Shown here piece by piece: positions 14,534 to 22,218 of a DNA stretch of 24,589 nt; position 1 is the stretch's first letter, and each line of letters starts with the position of its first letter. The DNA comes from CALHKP01 sp963558075. GTDB taxonomy: Bacteria > Bacillota > Clostridia > Peptostreptococcales > Anaerovoracaceae. The notes under the pieces are model-generated. The model saw nothing but the letters and a program-made list of their open reading frames with translations. It had not been told where the DNA came from and made no database searches. The position numbers were made by a program, and so were the translations under genes. The DNA lies in assembly GCA_963558075.1 (NCBI GenBank), contig CAUWFN010000029.1, positions 1 through 24,589 of the forward strand. The letters are read 5' to 3'.

Positions 14534-15856
14534 CTAGCTATCTTTTCTTTTGAAAAATTTTACAAATGGCAGCAGGCCGATTAATGCACCGATAATTGCA
14601 GGTACAATCCAGCCAATTCCAAGGTCATAGAATGGAATCCAGCTGCTCAGCAGTTCATATGCGCCATCAAGCTTAATACCTGCAGTCTTAAGACCGTCAA
14701 ATATTCCAATTATAAATGCAAACAGCATAGCAAGCACGTATGATTCTTTGTTGTCTTTTATAAATTTCTTTGCAAATGAAAGCAGTACAAGTGTTACAAT
14801 TGGCGGATAAATCATAACAAGTGCAGGAAGTGTAATTGTAATCATCTGTGATAGACCTATGTTTGATACAGCAAAGCTGAACAGAACAACTACAGTCAGA
14901 ATGCTCTTGTATGACCATGAAGGTTTAAGCTCATGAACATATCCTGAGAATGAAGTTGAAAGTCCAATTGCAGTAGTCAGGCATGCAAGAACAACTGCAA
15001 CTCCAAGAACGCCGTTTCCGAAGAAGCCCATCTGTCTGTTTACGATGCTAGCTAAGATAGCTCCACCGTTAGTAAAGCCTGTTTCACCAGATACCTGCGC
15101 ACCTACAAATCCAAGAGCAAGATATACTACTCCAAGAGCAATACCTGCAAAGATTCCGCAGAATACTGTGTATTTTACAATTCCACCTGGTGATGTTACG
15201 CCCATATCTTTGATTGCTGTAATAACAACAATAGCAAAAGCAAGAGCCGCCATACCATCAAGTGCTAGATAGCCTTCTACTATACCCTTAAAGAAAGGCA
15301 TTGTAGCATAGTCACCTTCTGCAACATCTATTGTTCCAAGAGGCTTAACAAGGCTCAGTACAAATATGATTGCAATTGATAAAAGAAGTACAGGTGTAAG
15401 CACCTTACCTACGATATCTACAACTTTGCTTGGGTTTAAGCTTAAAAAATAAGTTAAAGCAAAGAAAATAAGTGTAAATATCACAGAGCTTATAACTCCT
15501 GCATGTTCGCCAAGGAAAGGAATAGCTGCAATTTCGTATGATACAGTTCCTGTTCTTGGAAGAGCAAACAGAGGTCCGATAAGCATGTAAATTGTAAGAC
15601 CTAAAAAAATTGAGAATTTAGGTCCAATCAGTCCGCCAAGATCGTTTAAATGAGTTCCGGCAAATACGATTGCCGCAATGCCTAGGATTGATAATCCCGC
15701 ATCAGTAACCATAAATCCGATGATACCCTGAACAAAATTCTCTCCGCCGAGATAGCCTACCATTGGAGGGAAAATCATGTTACCGGCACCAAAGAACATT
15801 GCAAAAAGCATCAATGATACTGATACAATTTTTCCAGTACTTAATTTTTTGTCCAA
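14534..15856 (-). CDS. brnQ: Branched-chain amino acid carrier BrnQ (LIVCS family)
   Basis: A 440-residue membrane carrier with about twelve hydrophobic segments. The opening MLFAMFFGAGNMIFPPMVGY (about 17-36) is the LIVCS signature, including the GAGN(L/M)IFPP sodium-symport motif. Further typical segments are the GLSTSFSGY region (about 298-306) and a basic C-terminus (KFFKRKDS). Family members import leucine, isoleucine and valine with sodium or protons. The start codon is TTG (15856-15854), supported by AAGGAG 9 bases upstream; no ATG fits. The gene lies 33 bases behind the ispH-S1 terminator hairpin, leaving almost no room for a separate promoter. BrnQ genes are common CodY targets, but I could not find a convincing CodY box here. 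Confidence 0.95.
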   Translation of the reverse strand: MDKKLSTGKIVSVSLMLFAMFFGAGNMIFPPMVGYLGGENFVQGIIGFMVTDAGLSILGIAAIVFAGTHLNDLGGLIGPKFSIFLGLTIYMLIGPLFALPRTGTVSYEIAAIPFLGEHAGVISSVIFTLIFFALTYFLSLNPSKVVDIVGKVLTPVLLLSIAIIFVLSLVKPLGTIDVAEGDYATMPFFKGIVEGYLALDGMAALAFAIVVITAIKDMGVTSPGGIVKYTVFCGIFAGIALGVVYLALGFVGAQVSGETGFTNGGAILASIVNRQMGFFGNGVLGVAVVLACLTTAIGLSTSFSGYVHELKPSWSYKSILTVVVLFSFAVSNIGLSQMITITLPALVMIYPPIVTLVLLSFAKKFIKDNKESYVLAMLFAFIIGIFDGLKTAGIKLDGAYELLSSWIPFYDLGIGWIVPAIIGALIGLLPFVKFFKRKDS

Positions 15857-15889
15857 ATTCGTATTCTCCTTAAATTTTTTAAATTAAAA

Positions 15890-15920
15890 AAACGCAGAAA
15901 ACAGTAGGCTTTCTGCGTTT
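15890..15920 (-). terminator. Terminator after ispH-S1 (possible brnQ attenuator)
   Basis: On the minus strand AAACGCAGAAA (15920-15910) pairs with TTTCTGCGTTT (15900-15890), an 11-bp perfect stem with a 9-base loop, followed by TTTT. A smaller hairpin (AATCCT/AGGATT, 15955-15937) overlaps the ispH-S1 stop just before it. The brnQ SD follows within about 20 bases, so read-through past this stem may set brnQ expression. Confidence 0.88.
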
Positions 15921-15953
15921 ATTCACGTTTTTTAGAAATCCTGATCTGTAGGA

Positions 15954-17891
15954 TTATTCAGCGTCATCTTCTGAAGCTTCTGGAGCTTCCATTGTTTCTT
16001 TGATGCTTAGGCTGATTCTCTTTCTTTCTGTATCAATTTCTAAGATCTTCGCTTCAACTTCCTGACCGATTGTCAGTTCTTCAGCGATGTCAGTTACTCT
16101 CTTGTGAGCAACTTCTGAAATATGTACAAGTCCGTCTAAACCTGGTTCAAGTTCTACGAATGCACCGTATTCCTTAATCTGAACAACTTTACCGGGAACG
16201 ATCTGACCAACTTCGTATTTTTCGTTGATTACTGACCATGGTTCTGGTGTAGTCTGTTTCAGACCAAGTGAAATCTTGCCTTTTTCTTCGTTCATTGAAA
16301 GGATCTTAACCTTTACAGTATCTCCGATAGCAAGAACTTCCTGTGGGTGTCTTAGTTTGCCCCATGAAATTTCTGAAATATGAAGCAGTCCGTCGATTCC
16401 GCCGATATCAATGAATGCACCGTAATCAGTGAATCTCATTACAGTTCCTTCTACGATATCATCAACATGAAGACCTTCCCAGATTGCTGCAATCTGCTTC
16501 TGCTTTTCTTCTGCAAGAACAGCCTTGTGTGAGAATACAGCTCTGTTTCTTCTCTGATCAACTCTTGTAACCTTAACGTCAAGAGTCTGACCCATGAATT
16601 CTTCTGCACTTTCAACGTATTTGTCTGATAGCTGTGATAGTGGAATGAATCCTGATACTTCTTTGTATGCAGCGATTACACCGCCGTTAACCATTCTAAC
16701 AACCTTAACGTTGATAACTGTTTTATTTTCAAGAGCTTCATTAATTTCGTTCCAATGCTCGTTAATTTCCAGCTTTTTCTTTGACAGCAGGATTCCACCA
16801 TCGCCGTCATCTGTCTTGATAACTTTCGCCTGGATTTCTTCGCCTTCTTTAAATAAATCAGTCAGCTTTTTTCCTTCCTCAAGAGTAACTTCTTCCACAG
16901 GAAGAATTCCGTCCTTTTTGCAACCTAAGTTAACGATAACTTCTTTTTCTGTTACCTGATGTACTTTACCGTCAACGATTTCGCCAGTGCGAGGTAGTCT
17001 CAAAGACGCATCGATTTCATCCATGAAATCGGCCATAGAAATGTTTTCGTTAGTGATATTTTCACTCATGTTAGCAATAACCTCCTTAATTACGCATTCA
17101 GGCGTCGAAGCACCTGCTGCTACTCCTATTTTATTATATTTTTCAATCAGTTTCAATGGTAAATCTTCAATATTTTCAACAAAAAATGAATTTAGGCAGT
17201 TTTTCTGAGCTATCTCGAATAATTTATGAGTATTTGAGCTGTGACGTCCGCCTATTATGACCATAGCATCGACTCTTCTTGATAGCTCCTCGCAACTGTC
17301 TTGTCTATCCTTTGTTGCATTGCATATAGTATTTCTTACTTCAACCTTAATTCCCCTATCACTGAGAACATCTGTAATCTGATCTAAAAGTTCTTTTTTT
17401 ATCGTTGTCTGACACACGAGAAAATACTCGCCCTCTTTTATAGCTGCAGCCTCTTCGGGACTATTTATAATCACTGCACTATTTTCACACCAGCCATTTA
17501 TCCCCTGAACTTCTGGATGTTCCTTATCCCCTACGATGATTATATTTCTGCCGTCCTGCTTCGCTTCCATAACAAGTTTATGTATTTTTTTGACAAAAGG
17601 ACATGTTGCATCTACGACATTTATATTTAGTTTTTCCGCAGCATCAAAGAAAGCCTTCTTTTCTCCGTGAGATCTTACAATAACAGTGTCTTTAGCTTCA
17701 GCCTCCTCAGGCTTTGATATAATGTCTACACCCCTTCTCTTAAGGTCATCTGTCACAAGTGTATTATGTATCAAAGGACCGCAGGTGTAAATTTTGCCTT
17801 TCGTTACTGTTCTTATCTGCTCTTCTGTTTTTTCCATAGCCTGTTTTACTCCAAAACAGAATCCGGAGTTATCTGCTCTTATTATTTCCAT
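15954..17891 (-). CDS. ispH: IspH (HMBPP reductase) fused to a four-repeat S1 protein
   Basis: A 645-residue fusion. Residues 1-272 are IspH, the 4Fe-4S enzyme that makes IPP and DMAPP in the last MEP-pathway step. Cluster cysteines are Cys12 (GFCFGV), Cys97 (ATCPFV) and Cys190 (NTICNATKDRQ), with STPE near 262-265. Residues about 303-631 hold four S1 RNA-binding repeats (303-371, 389-457, 478-545, 564-631); the last two, with YGAFIDIGGIDGLLHIS-type cores, are the best conserved. This fusion is known in Clostridia. An internal ATG (Met275) with AAGGAGG upstream could also yield free S1 protein. The main ATG is preceded by AGAGGTAAGG inside the end of rarA, overlapping it by 23 bases. The C-terminus is acidic. 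A terminator follows 34 bases after the stop. Confidence 0.96.
   Translation of the reverse strand: MEIIRADNSGFCFGVKQAMEKTEEQIRTVTKGKIYTCGPLIHNTLVTDDLKRRGVDIISKPEEAEAKDTVIVRSHGEKKAFFDAAEKLNINVVDATCPFVKKIHKLVMEAKQDGRNIIIVGDKEHPEVQGINGWCENSAVIINSPEEAAAIKEGEYFLVCQTTIKKELLDQITDVLSDRGIKVEVRNTICNATKDRQDSCEELSRRVDAMVIIGGRHSSNTHKLFEIAQKNCLNSFFVENIEDLPLKLIEKYNKIGVAAGASTPECVIKEVIANMSENITNENISMADFMDEIDASLRLPRTGEIVDGKVHQVTEKEVIVNLGCKKDGILPVEEVTLEEGKKLTDLFKEGEEIQAKVIKTDDGDGGILLSKKKLEINEHWNEINEALENKTVINVKVVRMVNGGVIAAYKEVSGFIPLSQLSDKYVESAEEFMGQTLDVKVTRVDQRRNRAVFSHKAVLAEEKQKQIAAIWEGLHVDDIVEGTVMRFTDYGAFIDIGGIDGLLHISEISWGKLRHPQEVLAIGDTVKVKILSMNEEKGKISLGLKQTTPEPWSVINEKYEVGQIVPGKVVQIKEYGAFVELEPGLDGLVHISEVAHKRVTDIAEELTIGQEVEAKILEIDTERKRISLSIKETMEAPEASEDDAE
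17067..17087 (-). promoter_or_regulatory. Internal ribosome binding site and ATG inside ispH-S1
   Basis: A perfect AAGGAGG (17087-17081) stands 11 bases upstream of an in-frame ATG (17069-17067) exactly at the boundary between the IspH and S1 parts. Initiation here would give a 371-residue four-repeat S1 protein (15954-17069) beginning MSENITNENIS. The motif encodes Lys-Glu-Val in the fusion. The spacing is slightly longer than the 5-9 optimum. Confidence 0.5.
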
Positions 17892-19161
17892 ACCTTACCT
17901 CTAATTCATTCAAATATTTTTTAAACGATTTTTCTGAGCCGTTTTCTGTCGGCTTGTAATATTTCACGCCTTCGCGATATAGATTGTCGGGAAGATACTG
18001 CTGCTTTACATATCCACCGTAGTCATGGGGATATTTGTATCCTTCTCCAAAGCCCATCTTCTTTGCTCCGGAATAATGACTATCCTTTAGCACATCCGGC
18101 ACGTCGTCTATGTTTCTACTTTTTATATCTGCCATTGCAGCATTATATGCCATGTATGATGCATTCGACTTTGGCGCTGATGCAAGCAAAATAACTGCCT
18201 GTGCTAAATTAATTGAAGCCTCCGGATATCCAACCATAAGCGCCGCTTGAACGCAAGCTGTCACAATTGAAACTGCAGAGGGGTAAGCCATTCCTATATC
18301 CTCGCTTGCCATAACCATAAGGCGCCTTCCTATTGTCTGTATATCAGCACCACCATCAACAAGTCTTGAAAAATAATGTATTGCCGCATCCGGATCACTT
18401 CCCCTTATTGATTTTTGAAGTGCTGATAAAAGGTTATATCTGTCATCACCGCCACTATAAAATCCAATCTTTCTCTGAAGTGCCTCTCCTATAAGCTCAC
18501 CTGTTATTTTCACAGGAAGCTCTGAATTATCAACAATAAATCCAATTGTATCAAGACACACTCTCGCATCTCCATTTGCAAGTTCTGCTAATATTCTTAT
18601 CGCCTCATCATCACATTCTATTTCTAGGTTTCCAAGTCCTCTCTCTCGATCCGAAAGTGTTCGCTTAATAAGTACAGTTATATCCTCCTGAGAAAGCCTA
18701 CGAAATTCATAAATATTTCTTACACGACTCAAAAGGGCATTGTTAATAGAGAAAAACGGATTCTCTGTCGTGCTTCCGATAAATTTAATTACACCTTCTT
18801 CAACTGCCTTCAAAAGTGAATCCTGCTGAAGCTTGTTCCATCGATGTATTTCATCTACGTATAGATATGTTGACTTTGATTCCAGACCAAAAAACCTAAA
18901 CTTTGCTTCTTCTATTATTTCTTTCAGTTCTTTGGTTCCTGTAACAGTTGCATTAATTTCCCTAAAGTCAGCATCTATTTCATTTGCAATTATACGCGCA
19001 AGTGTTGTCTTTCCTGTGCCTGATGGACCGTAAAATATAGCGCAGTCAAAATTTCTATTTTTGATAGAATTATAAAAAAGCGATCCTTTGTACATAAAGT
19101 GAGTCTGTCCAACAAAATCATCCAATCTGCTTGGACGCATCCTCGTCGATAGTGGTATCAT
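17869..19161 (-). CDS. rarA: Replication-associated recombination protein RarA/MgsA
   Basis: A 430-residue AAA+ clamp-loader-like ATPase that acts at stalled replication forks. Walker A is GPSGTGKT (45-52) and Walker B YVDEIHRWNK (101-110); most relatives have DEIHRFNK, a conservative Phe-to-Trp change. Sensor 1 is GSTTENP (129-135), and the SRV arginine-finger region is near 145-147. The C-terminal tetramerisation domain (about 245-425) includes SDPDAAIHYFSRLVDGG and the MGFGEGYKYPHD block near the end. The ATG start has only a poor SD (AGGCAG); a better AAGGAG lies 51 bases upstream behind a potential hairpin. An in-frame stop 30 bases upstream rules out a longer start. The 3' end overlaps ispH-S1 by 23 bases. 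Confidence 0.95.
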   Translation of the reverse strand: MIPLSTRMRPSRLDDFVGQTHFMYKGSLFYNSIKNRNFDCAIFYGPSGTGKTTLARIIANEIDADFREINATVTGTKELKEIIEEAKFRFFGLESKSTYLYVDEIHRWNKLQQDSLLKAVEEGVIKFIGSTTENPFFSINNALLSRVRNIYEFRRLSQEDITVLIKRTLSDRERGLGNLEIECDDEAIRILAELANGDARVCLDTIGFIVDNSELPVKITGELIGEALQRKIGFYSGGDDRYNLLSALQKSIRGSDPDAAIHYFSRLVDGGADIQTIGRRLMVMASEDIGMAYPSAVSIVTACVQAALMVGYPEASINLAQAVILLASAPKSNASYMAYNAAMADIKSRNIDDVPDVLKDSHYSGAKKMGFGEGYKYPHDYGGYVKQQYLPDNLYREGVKYYKPTENGSEKSFKKYLNELEVRYGNNKSR

Positions 19162-19218
19162 ATATAATCTGCCTGCATCACCAAAAAGCTGTCAGAATAT
19201 ATGCAGACAAATCTCCTT
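19162..19218 (-). promoter_or_regulatory. rarA leader: displaced SD with potential bridging hairpin
   Basis: AAGGAG (19218-19213) lies 51 bases before the rarA ATG. Between them GTCTGCAT (19208-19201) can pair with ATGCAGGC (19178-19171), including one G-U pair. Folding would leave about 13 bases between the SD and the start. A 6-codon frame (ATG CAG GCA ... TGA) also ends by overlapping the rarA start as ATGA. The leader role is inferred. Confidence 0.35.
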
Positions 19219-19260
19219 TCTCCATTAGTCTCGTTACAGCAAAAGTCCGCAACTTGTTTT

Positions 19261-19269
19261 ATTATATCA
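19261..19269 (-). promoter_or_regulatory. Extended -10 promoter of rarA
   Basis: On the minus strand TGATATAAT (19269-19261) is a perfect extended -10 (TGnTATAAT). No good -35 is seen at the right distance, as is usual for extended -10 promoters. The expected start near 19254 gives a leader of about 93 bases for rarA-ispH-S1. Confidence 0.6.
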
Positions 19270-19354
19270 TAAAACACTTCTAATAAGTTGATTTATCATA
19301 CATTTCCTGACAGCTACCTTTAACCGTTTTTCAATTTTGCGCTTACGACTATCA

Positions 19355-19960
19355 TTAAAGCCTAATCGATAGCTTTCTATCAATTCCAAGCCTATTGATA
19401 AAATATCTGCTGCCCCCGTCTTTAATAACCTGATCAAGAGATTTCAAATTTTTCAAAGTCTCTCCCAGATTAAATGAAATTTTTGACACATCGTTTTCCC
19501 ATGATGGTAAAGCATTTAAAATCGCTTTATTTGCAATAGTCCTAGAGTCACCTGTGTTTTCCGTTTTTTCTTTTTCAGAAACCTTTTTCACCTGACCTTC
19601 TTTCAATATCTGTTTTTTAAACACATCTGGCAGTGCAAGAGAGTACTCGCACATATCGCTGTCTAAACTTACGCTTCTTATATATCTTTTTGCACCAAAA
19701 GAGTACTCTGCCATTTTTCCAATTTTATGATTCACCTCATCCGCAGTATATCTGAACCCAAACAAGCCGTATCGCTCTCTGAGATTTATATCATATTCTG
19801 AAGTTATGGATTCACTCCAAAGGTTTCCTAGACTGTTTACTGCGCTACTTACAGCTCGTGCTTTTGACACCTGAACAAATACTGTAATCATACCTATAAG
19901 TGCCACTGCAATCATCGTAATAAAGACAGATGCTGACCCTCTCTTATTTTTGAAAATCAT
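19355..19960 (-). CDS. Small TadF/DUF5702-like Tad pilus-associated protein
   Basis: About 201 residues from the preferred ATG at 19960. AGGAG lies 9 bases upstream of it; a TTG six bases earlier is too close to that site. A short basic N-terminus (KNKRG) precedes one hydrophobic helix (about residues 10-32) in the style of Tad pseudopilins, but Phe stands where TadE has Glu+5. The following SEYDINLRERYGLFGF segment resembles the SEYD..L...YGLF pattern of DUF5702 proteins from Clostridia. Those are usually much longer, so this may be a short or 3'-truncated member; the C-terminus (RKLSIRL) has no recognisable domain. It overlaps tadE by 17 bases and is the last gene of the operon. I see no clear terminator after it. 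Exact function unknown. Confidence 0.7.
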   Translation of the reverse strand: MIFKNKRGSASVFITMIAVALIGMITVFVQVSKARAVSSAVNSLGNLWSESITSEYDINLRERYGLFGFRYTADEVNHKIGKMAEYSFGAKRYIRSVSLDSDMCEYSLALPDVFKKQILKEGQVKKVSEKEKTENTGDSRTIANKAILNALPSWENDVSKISFNLGETLKNLKSLDQVIKDGGSRYFINRLGIDRKLSIRL

Positions 19961-20273
19961 ATCCAATTTCTCCTATACGAACAGCCATGCTCTCATTGAT
20001 AAGATATATTTTTCCTGAAATTTCCCTCTGCAAAAGCATATCACGAATCCCTTTTATATGTCCTTCCTGAACATATACATCCTCTAAGGTTTTGTGAAGC
20101 TCCTTTGACTGGTTTTCAGCTGCAATAAGCTCCTCATGCATAAGGCACTGCCTGTTTAAACACTCATAAAAAAACACGATAAGAAAAACTATACTTACAG
20201 ATACTAAGATTATTAGAGGCATCATAATCGATGCCTCCACTAGCTGGTAGCCACACTTATCATTGAGTTTCAT
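19944..20273 (-). CDS. tadE: TadE-like minor pseudopilin
   Basis: About 109 residues from the ATG at 20273; a TTG 24 bases upstream would extend it into the pilin gene and is less likely. The N-terminus reads MKLNDKCG-YQLVEASIMMP, with a prepilin-type Gly, then Glu at +5 and a hydrophobic helix, which is the TadE pattern for cleavage by a Tad prepilin peptidase. The remaining soluble part is short, with a likely coiled-coil stretch (about 35-65). TadE proteins are minor pseudopilins needed for assembly of Flp pili. It begins 4 bases after the pilin stop and overlaps the next gene by 17 bases. It has no strong ribosome site of its own, so it is probably coupled to the pilin. Confidence 0.8.
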   Translation of the reverse strand: MKLNDKCGYQLVEASIMMPLIILVSVSIVFLIVFFYECLNRQCLMHEELIAAENQSKELHKTLEDVYVQEGHIKGIRDMLLQREISGKIYLINESMAVRIGEIGYDFQK

Positions 20274-20277
20274 CGCA

Positions 20278-20409
20278 TTATCCGTTAAGCTCTGCAAATG
20301 TATTATTCACAAACTCTGTTATTTCGCTTTTAAAAATAAGTCCTATAACTATCGCAATGCTTATAAGAATTGCTACCTGTACCATTTCCATACCTTTTTT
20401 ATTAAACAT
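20278..20409 (-). CDS. flp: Flp1-like pilin, 43 residues
   Basis: A 43-residue class IVb pilin precursor that is easily missed because of its size. The protein begins MFNKKG-MEMVQVAILIS: a short basic leader ending in Gly, then the Met-Glu-Met-Val-Gln start of the Flp1-like domain seen in Clostridia. A single hydrophobic helix (about 10-26) follows, then FKSEITEFVNNTFAELNG. The mature pilin would be 37 residues after cleavage following Gly6. The ATG is preceded by AAGGGGG, the strongest ribosome site in this part of the operon, consistent with a major structural subunit. It lies 77 bases after tadC and 4 before tadE, in mid-operon rather than first as in many Tad loci. Confidence 0.85.
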   Translation of the reverse strand: MFNKKGMEMVQVAILISIAIVIGLIFKSEITEFVNNTFAELNG

Positions 20410-20486
20410 ACTAATCCCCCTTATCTGCTAAAATACAATCTGTAATATTCCCTACTTGCCTCTCATTCGTGCTTCATTTCTAACAC

Positions 20487-21455
20487 TCAAATCTGCAATA
20501 TAGCTGGTGATGCCGTTATCAAAATAAGTGATAAAAGTAAGATTCCGAGAGGCTGCGTCATTCTGATTTCCGCTTTCTTACTTTTTTCCGATGCATGCTT
20601 CTTTCTTTCCTCCCATAAATACTCTGACTCGTTTATAAGCTTTTCAGCAATCGAAACGCCTTTGTTTCTGCTATCAGCTAGCACACTCCCTAGTCTTGAC
20701 AAATCTCTGTTTTTCATTCTTACTGCATCTGCATTCAATATGCTTATATAGTCTCTGCCTGTCAGCCCTGCTTCATTTTTCACTTCCACAATAAAGTTTT
20801 CAAAAAAACTCTTTTCACTTCGGCTTTCATACCCTGATGCAATCCTGTAAAAAGCATCTTCGAATATAAGACCACTTTCAAGTAGTAGAATCAAACTGTT
20901 GTTAAATCCGGGAAGACATTTTATAATGCTATCATTAACTGCCTCTTGCCTCTTTTTTATCTTTTCAATATCGCTTCTGTAATCAAAAAATATAAACAGT
21001 GGAATTATCATAACAAGATACAAAAAGCTGAAATCACGTTTAGCTTGCCATTTTAGTTCCTTTCCATTTTCCAATGCTTCAGGCAAAATGATAAACCCTC
21101 CTTCTCGTAGCTCCTTTGATGTTCTAACACTGTTAAAAAGGTTTATTAGACTGCTTTCTTTGTCTTCATCTTCTTCGTCTTTTTTAGAAGTCTTTCTTTT
21201 TATCTGTTTTGTATCTAACGTCAGATCTTCGTCAACAGTATCATCGCCATACTGCTTTAAAATCAAAGAAACTACTCCGGAATCTTCCTTAACAGCAACA
21301 ATATTCCCATCCTCTATTACAAAGCGTTCCTTATATTCTTTTACATCTGCAAACACAAGTATTAAAATAAGCAAAACCGTTACGCTCGTAAGTCGCAATA
21401 TATTCTTCCTGTTTTTCTTTATATGATTTAATATATCCGTACCTGTAGTAATCAA
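20487..21455 (-). CDS. tadC: TadC-like pilus inner-membrane platform protein
   Basis: A 322-residue protein from a TTG start (21455-21453). GAGGGTGAG lies upstream and an in-frame stop precedes it; no later ATG leaves the N-terminal helix. There is a hydrophobic helix at about 19-36, a hydrophilic stretch of about 100 residues with the highly charged KKDEEDEDKE (91-100), and a second helix at about 141-157. A T2SSF/GspF-like domain (about 175-305) precedes a final helix (about 299-320). TadC pairs with TadB to form the platform that couples the TadA ATPase to pilus growth. The large loop between the first two helices is longer than in standard TadC and could lie outside the membrane. It starts 17 bases after tadB. 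Confidence 0.85.
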   Translation of the reverse strand: MITTGTDILNHIKKNRKNILRLTSVTVLLILILVFADVKEYKERFVIEDGNIVAVKEDSGVVSLILKQYGDDTVDEDLTLDTKQIKRKTSKKDEEDEDKESSLINLFNSVRTSKELREGGFIILPEALENGKELKWQAKRDFSFLYLVMIIPLFIFFDYRSDIEKIKKRQEAVNDSIIKCLPGFNNSLILLLESGLIFEDAFYRIASGYESRSEKSFFENFIVEVKNEAGLTGRDYISILNADAVRMKNRDLSRLGSVLADSRNKGVSIAEKLINESEYLWEERKKHASEKSKKAEIRMTQPLGILLLSLILITASPAILQI

Positions 21456-21472
21456 AGCAACTCACCCTCTGT

Positions 21473-22216
21473 TCATATCTCTATAGAAGTTATTTTTTCT
21501 TCTATAAATGACGAAATGCCAATTAGACAAAGTGATATCAGCATAAGTAACTTACCAGTCAACGTATCGTACATTACAGATATATAATCCGATGATGTGA
21601 TTCTAAGAAAAATCAGCATAACAAAAGGCATAAGCCCTATAATCTGTCCCTCATATTTTCTCTGAATCATCTGTGTTTTCATTTCATGCTCAATCGTAAT
21701 TTTCTCTGTAATAATTATCGCAGCTTTGTTTATTGCCGATACAATATTGCCACCGCTGTCTCTGCAGGCTTCATAAACACCTATAAAAGAATATATATCC
21801 TCACTTGCGCTTCTTTCAGCAAAGTCTTTCCAAACATATATATCATCCTGAGAAATAATATCCATACGAGCAATCATCTGATCAAGTTCCATAACCATAT
21901 ACGCTTTTTCGCCATATAAATCATTCAAAGATTCTCTTGCATCCTGTACAGCATCACGCATATGTCTTCCCGAAGAAAACGATGCAGCCATTGAATAAAG
22001 ACAGTCACGAAACTGCATATTAAGCTCACTTTTTCTTTTTTCCAACAAAATCCTGCATAAACCACCTTTTACAAATTTATACACAAGCGGAAATGCAATT
22101 ACAAACAGCATATTGCCAAAAAACAGCTCACTTATAAGGATTAGTCCTAATGCAACCGCAATATTTAAACGAATTTTTTCTTTTCCTGACAAAACATATG
22201 TACTGTAGTCAATCAC
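21473..22216 (-). CDS. tadB: TadB-like pilus inner-membrane platform protein
   Basis: A 247-residue GspF-type membrane protein. The start is GTG (22216-22214) after GGGAG, two bases past the tadA stop, so translation is coupled. Hydrophobic helices lie near 17-47, and a T2SSF domain covers about 60-195, including FRDCLYSMAASFSSGRHMRDAV and a conserved GGNIVSAINKAA segment. Two C-terminal helices are near 193-238. TadB sits in the inner membrane with TadC and contacts the TadA motor. It lacks the longer cytoplasmic N-terminal region of Gram-negative TadB, as is usual for Clostridia. Confidence 0.87.
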   Translation of the reverse strand: MIDYSTYVLSGKEKIRLNIAVALGLILISELFFGNMLFVIAFPLVYKFVKGGLCRILLEKRKSELNMQFRDCLYSMAASFSSGRHMRDAVQDARESLNDLYGEKAYMVMELDQMIARMDIISQDDIYVWKDFAERSASEDIYSFIGVYEACRDSGGNIVSAINKAAIIITEKITIEHEMKTQMIQRKYEGQIIGLMPFVMLIFLRITSSDYISVMYDTLTGKLLMLISLCLIGISSFIEEKITSIEI

Positions 22217-22218
22217 AC

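Noticed and set aside
15857..15895. CodY box upstream of brnQ
   Set aside because: The AT-rich AATTTAAAAAATTTA matches the 15-base consensus at only about 9 positions and is expected by chance in such sequence.
19355..19960. Frameshift truncating the DUF5702-like protein
   Set aside because: I looked past the TAA in the other minus-strand frames and saw no continuing coding sequence before the rarA promoter, so a short gene or old deletion is as likely as a recent frameshift.
20278..20297. Upstream TTG start for tadE within the pilin gene
   Set aside because: The TadE-type basic leader and Gly cleavage site start at the ATG at 20273. The extra eight residues are pilin-gene sequence in another frame with no suitable ribosome site.
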